Source: a virus. Taken from it: a stretch of 56,031 nt of DNA. Each line of letters begins with the position of its first letter. Within the stretch, counting starts at the first letter, position 1. Below the pieces are notes generated by a model, which searched no databases, was not told where the DNA came from, and worked only from the letters and a program-made list of their open reading frames with translations. Both the position numbers and the translations under genes were made by a program. The stretch is taken from the IMG/VR virus record IMGVR_UViG_3300046837_000115, positions 1 through 56,031 of that record; one strand, given 5' to 3'. Of the stretch, positions 17,594 to 24,802 are shown piece by piece.

Positions 17594-17785
17594 ATGGCTC
17601 GACGGAGCACGTCGTACAGCGTGTACGACAGCAAGGGCCGCCTCCTCGGGGGCGGCAAGAACGTCGACCGCGACACCGCCGTCAAGGTGAAAGACCGGGC
17701 GGTCCAGTCCGGTATGCATGACGTCCAGATGATCCGCAGAGGCCAAGAGGGCAAAGAGCCCGGGCCGCGGGTCCTCGACGCCTAA
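17594..17785 (+). CDS. small basic hypothetical protein
   Basis: 63 residues, ATG 17594 after GGGAGG. Charged, with YSVYDSKGRLLGGGKNVDRDTA suggesting a small beta-hairpin/helix fold. Last gene of the capsid transcript before the stem-loop region at 17787-17894. Function unknown. Confidence 0.5.
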   Translation: MARRSTSYSVYDSKGRLLGGGKNVDRDTAVKVKDRAVQSGMHDVQMIRRGQEGKEPGPRVLDA

Positions 17786-17786
17786 C

Positions 17787-17894
17787 TGCGAAGGAAGGGG
17801 CGCTACTGCCTGGCGTCCCTTCCCGTCGCAGGGCTGGAGGACAGCGGTGTAACCCTCATCTGGGCGGGCTCGCACCGCTGTCCTCGAACCCTGC
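17787..17894 (+). other. two adjacent stem-loops downstream of the capsid genes
   Basis: Within the 148-base gap after the capsid operon there are two inverted repeats. The first pairs 17787-17802 with 17812-17830 (TGCGA and GGAAGGG cores, one bulge). The second is strong: 22-base arms at 17828-17849 and 17873-17894, with 13 contiguous pairs in GAGGACAGCGGTG, two mismatches, and a 23-base loop. The two overlap slightly, so they could be mutually exclusive. There is no U run, so this is not a classical intrinsic terminator. It may attenuate or stabilise the abundant capsid mRNA, or encode a structured RNA. Confidence 0.55.
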
Positions 17895-17933
17895 CCAGAT
17901 ACCAATCGCGACACGTGAAGGAGTTAAGCCCAG

Positions 17934-20900
17934 ATGATCGTTCCGAAGATTGCTGCCTGCATGATCGTGAAGAACTCCGAGCAGGTGATCGAGAAGGCGC
18001 TGGAGTCGATCCGCCCCTACGTGGACGGGATCTTCATCTACGACACCGGGTCGACCGACAACACCCGAGACGTGCTGGCCGCCCTGGCGAAGATAACGCA
18101 CTGCGGCAAAGACGACGAGGGCGACCTGATGGCCGCCGCACCGATCACCGTGAAACAGGGCGAGTGGCGCGACGACTTCTCGTGGGCGCGTGAGCAGTCG
18201 TTCGCGATGGCGAACGATCCGGGGGAAGACTTCACCCACTACCTGTGGCTGGACGACGACGACGAGATCGTCGGCGCCTCCAACCTCCGCCACCTCGCGG
18301 CGAACATGCCGGAGGACATCCACGCGCTGTCGTTCTACTACGACTACGCCCGCGACGAGGACGGGAACAACGTCTGCCAGCTGTGGCGGGAACGGCTGAT
18401 CTGGCGGCACGCCGACTACCACTGGGTCGAGCCCGTCCACGAGTGCTACGTCCCCCGAGAAGGACAGGCACGACTGTCACCGGTCCCTCCGGGCGTGACG
18501 CACTGGAAGCACCATCGGCCAGCCACCGACCGGTACGACCCGTCCAGGAACCTCGACATCCTTCATGCCTGTCGCGAGAAGGCGGAGGCCGCTGGGGAGG
18601 AGATCAGCCCACGCATCCTCGCCTATCTCGGCACCGAGTACATGGCGAAAGGCGATTTCACCGAGGCCGTCAAGTGGCTCGACCTGTACACCAAGCGTGA
18701 CGACGCCGGGTGGTCGGACGAGCGCTGCCAGGTACGGCACAAGCTCGCGCTGTGCTTCCGCGCGATCGGGAACACGGAGGCGGCGATCAACTGCGAGTTC
18801 ACCGCGATCCGTGAACGCGACACATGGGCGGAGAACTCGATCGGGTTGGCGGCGTGCTTCGCGTCGATCGGCCGGTGGGACCGGGCGGAACACTGGGCGA
18901 AGCAGGCGCTCGCGATCGGCCTGCCGCAGTCACCGCTGATCCTGAACCCGGTCGAGCACAACCTGTTCCCGTGGCTGATCCTCACCGACGCGTACCTGAA
19001 CCGGCAGTCGTACGAGGAGGCGCAGGCCGCCATCGCGAAAGCGCTGGAGGTCGCGCCGATCGACGACGTCAAGGAGAAAAAGCAGGAGGTCGACGTGGCG
19101 GCCAACACCGCCGAACTCGTCGGCGCCGCGCTGATGCTCCGGGAGATCCTGATCCGGCACGACGAAAACCTCAAGGCGTACGACCTGCTGAAATCGGTGC
19201 CGTACGTGATCGAGGACGACCCGAGGATCGTGCACGCCCGCTCGTCCGCGCGCCTTAACATCATCCACGCGGTCGAGCCGGACGAGTACACCCGCTGGTA
19301 CAAGGACGTCCCGAAAGAGTCCACGGTCGGCGACGAGCACGTCGACCAGATAGACCAGTACATCGAGCGGGTCGCGTACCTCGCCGAAGGACTCGCAGAG
19401 CAGGAGACGGAGCTAGGCAGGAAGCCGGAGGTTCTCGACCTCGGCTGCAACGACTTCTGGTTGGAGTGCTTCCTCTGGAAACGCTACGGCATCCACGCCG
19501 ACGGGGTCGAGTTGAACAAAAAGTCGTTTGACCTCGGGCTGAAACGGCGGCGGAAATTCAAGGCGCCCGGCAAGCTACACCACGGCAACCTTCACGACGC
19601 CGCCAAGATCACCGGCAAGAAATACGACGCCGTCGTCCTGTTCGAGGTGCTCGAACACGTCCCTGACATGTCCGCCACCCTCGCGGTGTGCGAGTCGATG
19701 CTGAACCCCGGCGGCCGCGTGTACCTGACGACGCCGAACGGTGCGTTCGACCGCGGCATGATCGACTGGGAACGCGTCGAGCCGAAGGGACACCTCCGCG
19801 CGCTCACGGCAGGGCAGCTGGCCGACCTGCTGCTCACACGCGGGCAGATCGACGACTACCGCGTCCACTGCAACGGACGGCTCACGTTCGCCCGATACAA
19901 GGCACAACCCGCGAAATCGACGGTGAACTTCTACCTGGGCGGCCAGTGGGAGCCCTGGAGCCCGGCGTCGTTGAAAGACGGCGGCATCGGCGGGTCAGAG
20001 ACCGCCGCCGTGCAGGTCGCGACCCGGCTGGCCGCCAGGGGCCACCGGGTTCGCGTCTTCTCCAGCTCCGAGGAAGGACTGGCCGGTGGGGTGCTGTACC
20101 GGCCTCACACGTCATGGGACCCGACGGAGACCACCGACCTCCTCATCGTGTCGCGGTTGGCGCACGTGTTCGACAACCCGATCGGCGCCAGGAAGACCGC
20201 GCTCTGGTGCCACGACCACTCCTACCCGAACGAGCTGACGGCGGAACGCGCGGGGAAGATCGACCATATCGTCACCCTGACCGAGTGGCAGCGGGCGAGG
20301 TTCGCCCGCCTCTACCCGTGGACGGAGAACCGTCTGCGGGTGATCGGGAACGGCATTTCCTACAGGGAGATCGACAGCGGGGAGCCGCGCTATCCGAACG
20401 CCTACAGGCCTTTCGGTGAGCGGCTCCCCCGTGTCGTCTTCAGCCACTCCGCCGACCGTGGCCTGGACGTGATGCTCGACCTGTGGCCGCGGATCCGCGA
20501 GCGGGTGCCGGACGCAGAACTCCACGTGTTCTACGGGTTCAACACCATGGACAGGCTGCTGCCGTTCAGCCCGAACCTCGCCGCCTACAAGGGGGCGCTG
20601 CTGGAGAAGGCGAAGGAGCTTGGCGGCGAAGAGGGCGGCGTGTTCCTCCGCGGCCGTGTCGGACAACTCGAACTCGCCGAGGAGATGCAACTCGCCCGGA
20701 TGGAGGGCTACCCGACTGCGTTCCTCGAAACGTTCTGTATCACCGCCCTTGAAGCGCGGGCGGCCGGGCTGCCGATGCTCACCTCCGACCTCGGCGCGTT
20801 GCGTGAGACCGTCGGCGACCACGGGATCCTCCTGCCATGGGGTCCGGACGAGGACGAGCCCTGCAACCAGACCCCGGAATATCAGGACCGCTGGGTTCAT

Positions 20901-21062
20901 CTGGCGTGCGACCTGTTGACAGACGAGACGGTCTGGAACCACTGGCACGAGTGCGCTCTCCTTGGCGCGGAGCTTCTGGATTGGGACCACAAGGTCGCCA
21001 GCTGGGAGCTGTTGGTCGGTGGCGCGACGGCGAAGGCACGGAGGGAGAAGGTAGCCGCGTGA
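17934..21062 (+). CDS. glycosyltransferase-methyltransferase-glycosyltransferase fusion
   Basis: 1042 residues, ATG 17934 after GAAGGAG. Residues 1-190: GT2-type domain (IAACMIVKNSEQVIEKAL, DTGSTDNT, and a metal-binding DDDD run at D107-D110). Residues about 195-400: TPR-like helical repeats. Residues about 490-640: class I SAM methyltransferase (VLDLGCND, LFEVLEHVPDM). Residues about 660-1030: GT-B/GT4-type domain (GGIGGSETA near residue 683, VIGNGI, SHSADRGLDV, and the EX7E pair E932/E940). Such a protein could build and cap a methylated glycan. It sits between capsid and connector genes, so virion-protein glycosylation is a reasonable inference, but host surface modification is also possible. 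Confidence 0.85.
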   Translation: MIVPKIAACMIVKNSEQVIEKALESIRPYVDGIFIYDTGSTDNTRDVLAALAKITHCGKDDEGDLMAAAPITVKQGEWRDDFSWAREQSFAMANDPGEDFTHYLWLDDDDEIVGASNLRHLAANMPEDIHALSFYYDYARDEDGNNVCQLWRERLIWRHADYHWVEPVHECYVPREGQARLSPVPPGVTHWKHHRPATDRYDPSRNLDILHACREKAEAAGEEISPRILAYLGTEYMAKGDFTEAVKWLDLYTKRDDAGWSDERCQVRHKLALCFRAIGNTEAAINCEFTAIRERDTWAENSIGLAACFASIGRWDRAEHWAKQALAIGLPQSPLILNPVEHNLFPWLILTDAYLNRQSYEEAQAAIAKALEVAPIDDVKEKKQEVDVAANTAELVGAALMLREILIRHDENLKAYDLLKSVPYVIEDDPRIVHARSSARLNIIHAVEPDEYTRWYKDVPKESTVGDEHVDQIDQYIERVAYLAEGLAEQETELGRKPEVLDLGCNDFWLECFLWKRYGIHADGVELNKKSFDLGLKRRRKFKAPGKLHHGNLHDAAKITGKKYDAVVLFEVLEHVPDMSATLAVCESMLNPGGRVYLTTPNGAFDRGMIDWERVEPKGHLRALTAGQLADLLLTRGQIDDYRVHCNGRLTFARYKAQPAKSTVNFYLGGQWEPWSPASLKDGGIGGSETAAVQVATRLAARGHRVRVFSSSEEGLAGGVLYRPHTSWDPTETTDLLIVSRLAHVFDNPIGARKTALWCHDHSYPNELTAERAGKIDHIVTLTEWQRARFARLYPWTENRLRVIGNGISYREIDSGEPRYPNAYRPFGERLPRVVFSHSADRGLDVMLDLWPRIRERVPDAELHVFYGFNTMDRLLPFSPNLAAYKGALLEKAKELGGEEGGVFLRGRVGQLELAEEMQLARMEGYPTAFLETFCITALEARAAGLPMLTSDLGALRETVGDHGILLPWGPDEDEPCNQTPEYQDRWVHLACDLLTDETVWNHWHECALLGAELLDWDHKVASWELLVGGATAKARREKVAA

Positions 21063-21253
21063 AAGCCTCGCCTCTCAACGGGTTCGTGAAAGCAGACCCC
21101 GCACTGCTGCTCGCGTGCGGGCATGTCGCCTCCGGCTGGACGGACATCGTCTGGCAGCCGCACGGCGAAACGAACCAGGTGCCGTTCTTCGTGTGCCGTG
21201 AGGGCTGCGGAGCGCAGGACTGGGTTCCCGACCCCGAACTCGTCACCGCCTAG
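21059..21253 (+). CDS. small Cys-containing protein
   Basis: 64 residues, GTG 21059 overlapping the previous TGA by 4 bases. ACGH and CREGCG provide three cysteines and a histidine spaced as in a small zinc-ribbon (LLACGHVASGW ... FVCREGCGAQDW). Translationally coupled to the glycosyltransferase fusion and ends exactly where the connector gene starts. Role unknown. Confidence 0.5.
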   Translation: MKASPLNGFVKADPALLLACGHVASGWTDIVWQPHGETNQVPFFVCREGCGAQDWVPDPELVTA

Positions 21254-21748
21254 ATGCCGTACCTCGCAGCAACCGAACTAACGTCGATTCTGCCGTGGGG
21301 AGCGACGATCGGCGACACGACGTATCCGCTCAATCTCGGGGAGGTCGCCTCCATCTGCGACGAGGTGTCCGCCGAACTCGACGGCGCCGTGTCCGCGGCC
21401 GGGTACACGGTCCCGATCGGCACAGCGGCACCGCTCGCGCTGTCCCAGATGAAACGGTGGACGAAGTTCGGCGCCGGGGCGATCGTCATGGAGACCCTGT
21501 TGCCGAACGTCGGCGGTGTAGGCGGCAAGTCGTCGCCGATCGCCGACAGGTGGCAGACCGCGTACGACAACGCGATCAAGGCGATCGAGGACGGCAAGTT
21601 CGCGCTCCCAGGTGTCGCCAAGGACTCGGGGGAGACGGGGCGGGCGCTGCCGCGAAGCTACACGACGTCGCATCCGTCCGATGACGTGTTCGTGTCCGGG
21701 TATCAGAGCGGGGCGAGCGTGTTCATCCCGATCGACTGGATGCCGTAG
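21254..21748 (+). CDS. head-tail connector/adaptor protein
   Basis: 164 residues, ATG 21254 directly after the previous stop. The helical pattern at the N terminus (AATELTSILPW ... EVASICDEVSAELDGAVSAAG) and the helices around QMKRWTKFGAGAIVMETLL fit gp6-like/Mu gp36-like head completion proteins. Order (capsid, connector, morphogenesis protein, terminator, tail tube) supports this. Confidence 0.65.
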   Translation: MPYLAATELTSILPWGATIGDTTYPLNLGEVASICDEVSAELDGAVSAAGYTVPIGTAAPLALSQMKRWTKFGAGAIVMETLLPNVGGVGGKSSPIADRWQTAYDNAIKAIEDGKFALPGVAKDSGETGRALPRSYTTSHPSDDVFVSGYQSGASVFIPIDWMP

Positions 21749-22249
21749 ATGCCCAGGGGTGTCGGCCCGACGTCGAGCGGCAAGGGCGGCGTCGCGATCG
21801 ACTTCGAGCCCCCCATTGAGTTCATCCTCAAGCAGGCCGGGGCGTTCCGGCGCAGGCTGGAGGAGTTCGCGTCGTTGTGGGAGCTGTTCAAGCCGATCAT
21901 GGGAGCCTACGAGCAGGAGGTGTTCTCGACCCACGCTCACGGCGCGTGGCCCGAACTGGCCCAGTCGACATTGAGGTACAAGACCGGCGAGCTGATGGTC
22001 GAGTCGGGAGCTTTGCGAGCGTCGCTCGTCGACCCCGGGCAGGCCATGCATATTCAGGGTCGCAGTGCCTGGTACGGCACCGAGGTCGAGTACGCCCATT
22101 GGCACCAGGACGGAGGGTCGATCCCCGGCCGACCGCCGCAGCGTCAGCTGATCGAGGATCCGTTCCCGACCAGCACCCGACGGGAGCTTGAGGCGGCAAC
22201 GATCACATGGGTCAACGTGCTCGCACGTGAGACGTGGGGGCTGATCTGA
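21749..22249 (+). CDS. virion morphogenesis protein, Mu gpG/HK97 gp10-like
   Basis: 166 residues starting at ATG 21749 with no gap. The motif TGELMVESGALRASLVD and the following AWYGTEVEYAHWHQDGG and IPGRPP-RQLI are characteristic of the phage tail-completion/virion morphogenesis family. Known members join head and tail. The family assignment is fairly firm. Confidence 0.75.
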   Translation: MPRGVGPTSSGKGGVAIDFEPPIEFILKQAGAFRRRLEEFASLWELFKPIMGAYEQEVFSTHAHGAWPELAQSTLRYKTGELMVESGALRASLVDPGQAMHIQGRSAWYGTEVEYAHWHQDGGSIPGRPPQRQLIEDPFPTSTRRELEAATITWVNVLARETWGLI

Positions 22250-22250
22250 C

Positions 22251-22781
22251 ATGGCGCCCGCCCAACTTCAGCTGTCCGAGCCGGTCATCGACGCCGCCCT
22301 CACGAAACTCCGGGCGGGCATGGCGTCCAGGCTGCAGGCGATCAACACACAGTTCGCGGACAACATGCCGCTATGGATCCCGAGCGATTCCGACTTCTAC
22401 TTCGCCGGTGTCGCCGACAGCGCCCCGATACCGCTCGTCGTCGTCACCGACGGAGGCACCGGAGACCAGGGAAGATTCGCCGAGGAAGGGCCGCACTCGC
22501 TCGCGATCCAGCTCCAGCTCGTGATCCTCGTGTGCGACCAGGATGCCGACCGGCAACGGCTCGCCCGGAAACTCCTGCGGCTAGAGCGCGCCGTCACCGA
22601 AGTCCTCTACGACGACGAACCGAAAGAACAGCTCGTCGTCACCGTCGACGGCGTCACGAACTACCCGTATATCCGTCCGGCCCGTCTCGTACCTGGGCCG
22701 GTGTTCAACCCGGAGGACGACTCAAGCATGTTCCGGCAATGGAGGATCGTCGTCTTCGACGTCCTGAAGTACGAGAACTAA
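22251..22781 (+). CDS. putative tail terminator/completion protein
   Basis: 176 residues, ATG 22251. The order of predicted helix and strands (helical N terminus, then VVVTDGG, LQLVILVCD, helical ARKLLRLERAVTEVL, WRIVVFDVLKYE) fits small tail-terminator proteins, which cap the tail tube. The next gene is the tail tube. The assignment is from size and position. Confidence 0.55.
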   Translation: MAPAQLQLSEPVIDAALTKLRAGMASRLQAINTQFADNMPLWIPSDSDFYFAGVADSAPIPLVVVTDGGTGDQGRFAEEGPHSLAIQLQLVILVCDQDADRQRLARKLLRLERAVTEVLYDDEPKEQLVVTVDGVTNYPYIRPARLVPGPVFNPEDDSSMFRQWRIVVFDVLKYEN

Positions 22782-22796
22782 AGGAGCTGATGACAC

Positions 22797-23786
22797 ATGG
22801 CGATCTCGACCGCCGACCCGAACGCCTTTCTGGCGGTCGGGATGCAGTCCGCCCTAGGGACGCCGCAGACAACAGCAGGGAAGCTGCGGTTCGCGAAGTA
22901 CCTCTCGGGCACGAACTTCAACGACGCCCCCGAGGTCGTCTTCCTCCGCGAGGGCGGAGACGGCCTCGACTGGGGGTTCGGCTACAAGAAGAGCCAGAAG
23001 ACGGAGGGGCAGATCGTCATCAACCTCCGTCCGGAGATCACCGGACAATTGTTCCAGGGGATGCCCGCCGGTGCGACATGGGGCGGAGCCTCCCTGATGG
23101 CACAGCATATTTTCATGACCGGCCACGCGTCGTTCCCTTGGATGACGCTGTTCTGCCAGTTCCCCGGCTCGACGATGATCCACATGATCTCCGACGTCCT
23201 GTTCACCGGGTTCACCGTGGAGGCCATGTCGGGGGAGCCGCTGAAGCTGACGCTGCCGTTCATCGGCATCAACCACGGCGCCTCAGCGGCGGCGATCGTG
23301 CCGACGTACATCAACGAGAACCCGTTCATCTACCACTTCAACCCGTCCTACCAGATCGACGGCGCGGCCGACTCGGCGATCAACAGCTGGAAGATCGACG
23401 CCGGTCTCGGGATCGAAGAGCTGCAGGCGCAGTCGTTCAAGCTCGACGACATCGCCGTCCAGAACCGCGACTTCAACTTCGAGGTCACCCGTAGGTACAC
23501 GAACTCGTCGCAGTGGTCGAAGATCCTGTTCGGAGGCGGCATCGTCGCCACGAACACGGTGCCGACCGGGGCGTTTCGTGCCTACAACAACTACGGTGCC
23601 ACCCCCGCGTTCGCGAGTATCGACTTCAACCTGCCGCTGATCGGGTACGCGGACGACAACCTGACCGAGCTGGACCCGGACGGCAAGACCGTCTACGAGA
23701 CAGTCACCGGGAAGGCGCTGAAGTCAGCGACGCACGCGATGATCGTCACGCTGAACAACACGCACGCCTCCGCCTACGCCTCCTAG
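22797..23786 (+). CDS. major tail tube protein
   Basis: 329 residues, ATG 22797 after AAAGGAG. Begins FLAVGMQSALGTPQT, which is typical of long tail-tube proteins; beta-rich middle (VFLREGGDGLDWGFGYKKSQKTEG), and C-terminal helix-strand region. It is followed by a bidirectional terminator, then chaperone and tape-measure genes, the expected order. High contextual support. Confidence 0.75.
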   Translation: MAISTADPNAFLAVGMQSALGTPQTTAGKLRFAKYLSGTNFNDAPEVVFLREGGDGLDWGFGYKKSQKTEGQIVINLRPEITGQLFQGMPAGATWGGASLMAQHIFMTGHASFPWMTLFCQFPGSTMIHMISDVLFTGFTVEAMSGEPLKLTLPFIGINHGASAAAIVPTYINENPFIYHFNPSYQIDGAADSAINSWKIDAGLGIEELQAQSFKLDDIAVQNRDFNFEVTRRYTNSSQWSKILFGGGIVATNTVPTGAFRAYNNYGATPAFASIDFNLPLIGYADDNLTELDPDGKTVYETVTGKALKSATHAMIVTLNNTHASAYAS

Positions 23787-23808
23787 CCTGCCGGAGAACC
23801 TAGCGATG

Positions 23809-23857
23809 ACGGCCCCGTCTGCCCTCGCCTCAACAGGGCGGGCGGGCGGGGCCGTTT
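23809..23857. terminator. intrinsic terminator between convergent genes
   Basis: Perfect 9-bp outer stem ACGGCCCCG (23809-23817) with CGGGGCCGT (23847-23855), further G/C pairing inside, followed by TTT. It lies between the tail-tube stop and the stop of the leftward membrane gene, so it can serve both strands, although the U run is short on each side. Confidence 0.7.
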
Positions 23858-24086
23858 AGCGTCCGCCGAATACGTCCTCGTGGAATTGCTCCCACCTGTC
23901 ACGCGGCCCATGCTCTGTCTCGGGTTCAAGTGGCGGGAGCAGGAAGATCATCAGGACGCCGATCCAGCCGAGCAGCAAACCCCACGCCCACCCGTTCCGG
24001 TTCCTGACGTCGCCTTGTGCGACGCACACCCAGACGGGGAGAATCCATAGGACGGTGACGGCGACGAGTACCTCGATGACTGTCAT
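23856..24086 (-). CDS. small two-helix membrane protein (candidate moron)
   Basis: 76 residues, leftward, ATG ending at 24086 behind a GGGAGG site. Residues about 3-24 and 33-52 are strongly hydrophobic (VLVAVTVLWILPVWVCV; GLLLGWIGVLMIFLLPP), with a short RNRNG turn between and a charged tail of about 24 residues. The pattern resembles PLDc_N-like and superinfection-exclusion proteins. It is the only leftward gene in 20 kb, lies between tail genes, and has its own probable promoter and terminator, so it is likely an independently expressed inserted gene. Confidence 0.75.
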   Translation of the reverse strand: MTVIEVLVAVTVLWILPVWVCVAQGDVRNRNGWAWGLLLGWIGVLMIFLLPPLEPETEHGPRDRWEQFHEDVFGGR

Positions 24087-24106
24087 GTCGCCTCCCTTCT
24101 GACTTC

Positions 24107-24112
24107 ACTATA
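24107..24112 (-). promoter_or_regulatory. probable -10 element for the leftward membrane gene
   Basis: The leftward strand reads TATAGT here, 21 bases before the ATG and just upstream of GGGAGG. No good -35 hexamer is seen at the standard distance (TGGGCG), so strength is uncertain. Its presence supports independent expression of the antisense membrane gene. Confidence 0.4.
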
Positions 24113-24134
24113 CCTCCCTTTTAGGAGCCCGCCC

Positions 24135-24614
24135 ATGCCCGCCCGCATCGTGAACATGGACGACCTCGTCCCCGACGAGCTTGTCTTCAACTACCACGGC
24201 AAGGACTACCGACTGCCCGGCGACATCGACACAGAGACGGTGTTCACGCTTGAGCAGTTGCTTATCGAGATGGCCGAGGCGGAGGGGGATGTCCTCACCG
24301 CGATGGCGGCCAACGTCGAGTCGACTTCGGCTGCCGCTACGAAGAAGGCGCAGGCCGACCAGAAGAAGGCGAAGGAGCATCAACGCCGGGTGACCCGGAA
24401 GACGGAGGCGGAGATCCTCGGCCTGTTCCAGGTCAACCACCCGGAGCTTGAGAAGCTGCCGTTCGGCGTGGTCGGCTTCACGGTCGTGCTCACCTATGTG
24501 CTGGCCGAACTCGGGTTCGCTCAGGCGCCCGCACCGGACCCTACGCCGCCGAGGCCGAACAGGGAGACGAGGAGAGCGAAGTCTCGGCCATTGAATACAT
24601 CGCGGTCCTCGTAG
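24135..24614 (+). CDS. tail assembly chaperone, short form (gpG-like)
   Basis: 159 residues, ATG 24135 after AGGAG. Acidic/helical N-terminal part and a Lys/Ala-rich helical centre, then LPFGVVGFTVVLTYVLAELGF and a Pro/Arg-rich end. It lies between tail tube and tape measure, where all long-tailed phages encode a chaperone pair. A second frame overlaps its end and looks like the gpT extension reached by -1 frameshifting. Confidence 0.75.
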   Translation: MPARIVNMDDLVPDELVFNYHGKDYRLPGDIDTETVFTLEQLLIEMAEAEGDVLTAMAANVESTSAAATKKAQADQKKAKEHQRRVTRKTEAEILGLFQVNHPELEKLPFGVVGFTVVLTYVLAELGFAQAPAPDPTPPRPNRETRRAKSRPLNTSRSS

Positions 24615-24802
24615 ACGAGTTCAGGTTCCAGCCGGACTACTGGCGACGCGGCGGCGGCAAACCACGCGGCGGCATGCCTTGGCGTGAGTTCCGCGCCTGG
24701 ATGACGCTCGCGGCGAAACGCAGGCTGGGACGGACGGTCGCGCAGCGGAACGAAGAGCTGCGGCAAGAGTGGGTGCAGCGCAAGCCGGAGGGGAGGCGTT
24801 AG
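24452..24802 (+). CDS. -1 frame extension of the tail assembly chaperone (gpGT-like)
   Basis: In the -1 frame relative to the short form, the sequence is open from 24452 to TAG 24800-24802 and encodes AEAEQGDEESE, then VSAIEYIAVLVDEFRFQPDYW and a basic helical tail; the tape measure starts on the next base. There is no ATG, GTG or TTG in this frame before about 24674, inside the conserved-looking part, so independent initiation is unlikely. The slip must lie between 24452 and 24614. A CCC-T next to the GAC codon near 24537-24541 would permit tRNA-Pro re-pairing, but no canonical X XXY YYZ heptamer is evident. Coordinates give the open extent, not the product start. Confidence 0.65.
   Translation, partial: EAAVRRGRLHGRAHLCAGRTRVRSGARTGPYAAEAEQGDEESEVSAIEYIAVLVDEFRFQPDYWRRGGGKPRGGMPWREFRAWMTLAAKRRLGRTVAQRNEELRQEWVQRKPEGRR

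Noticed and set aside
17820-17900. tRNA gene in the capsid intergenic region
   Set aside because: A TTCGA-like string occurs on the reverse strand, but the flanking stems do not form a T-arm and no cloverleaf or acceptor stem can be drawn.
22373-23494. 373-residue rightward frame over the tail terminator and tail tube genes
   Set aside because: Arg-rich (R, RR, RRR runs) shadow of two well-supported structural genes in another frame.
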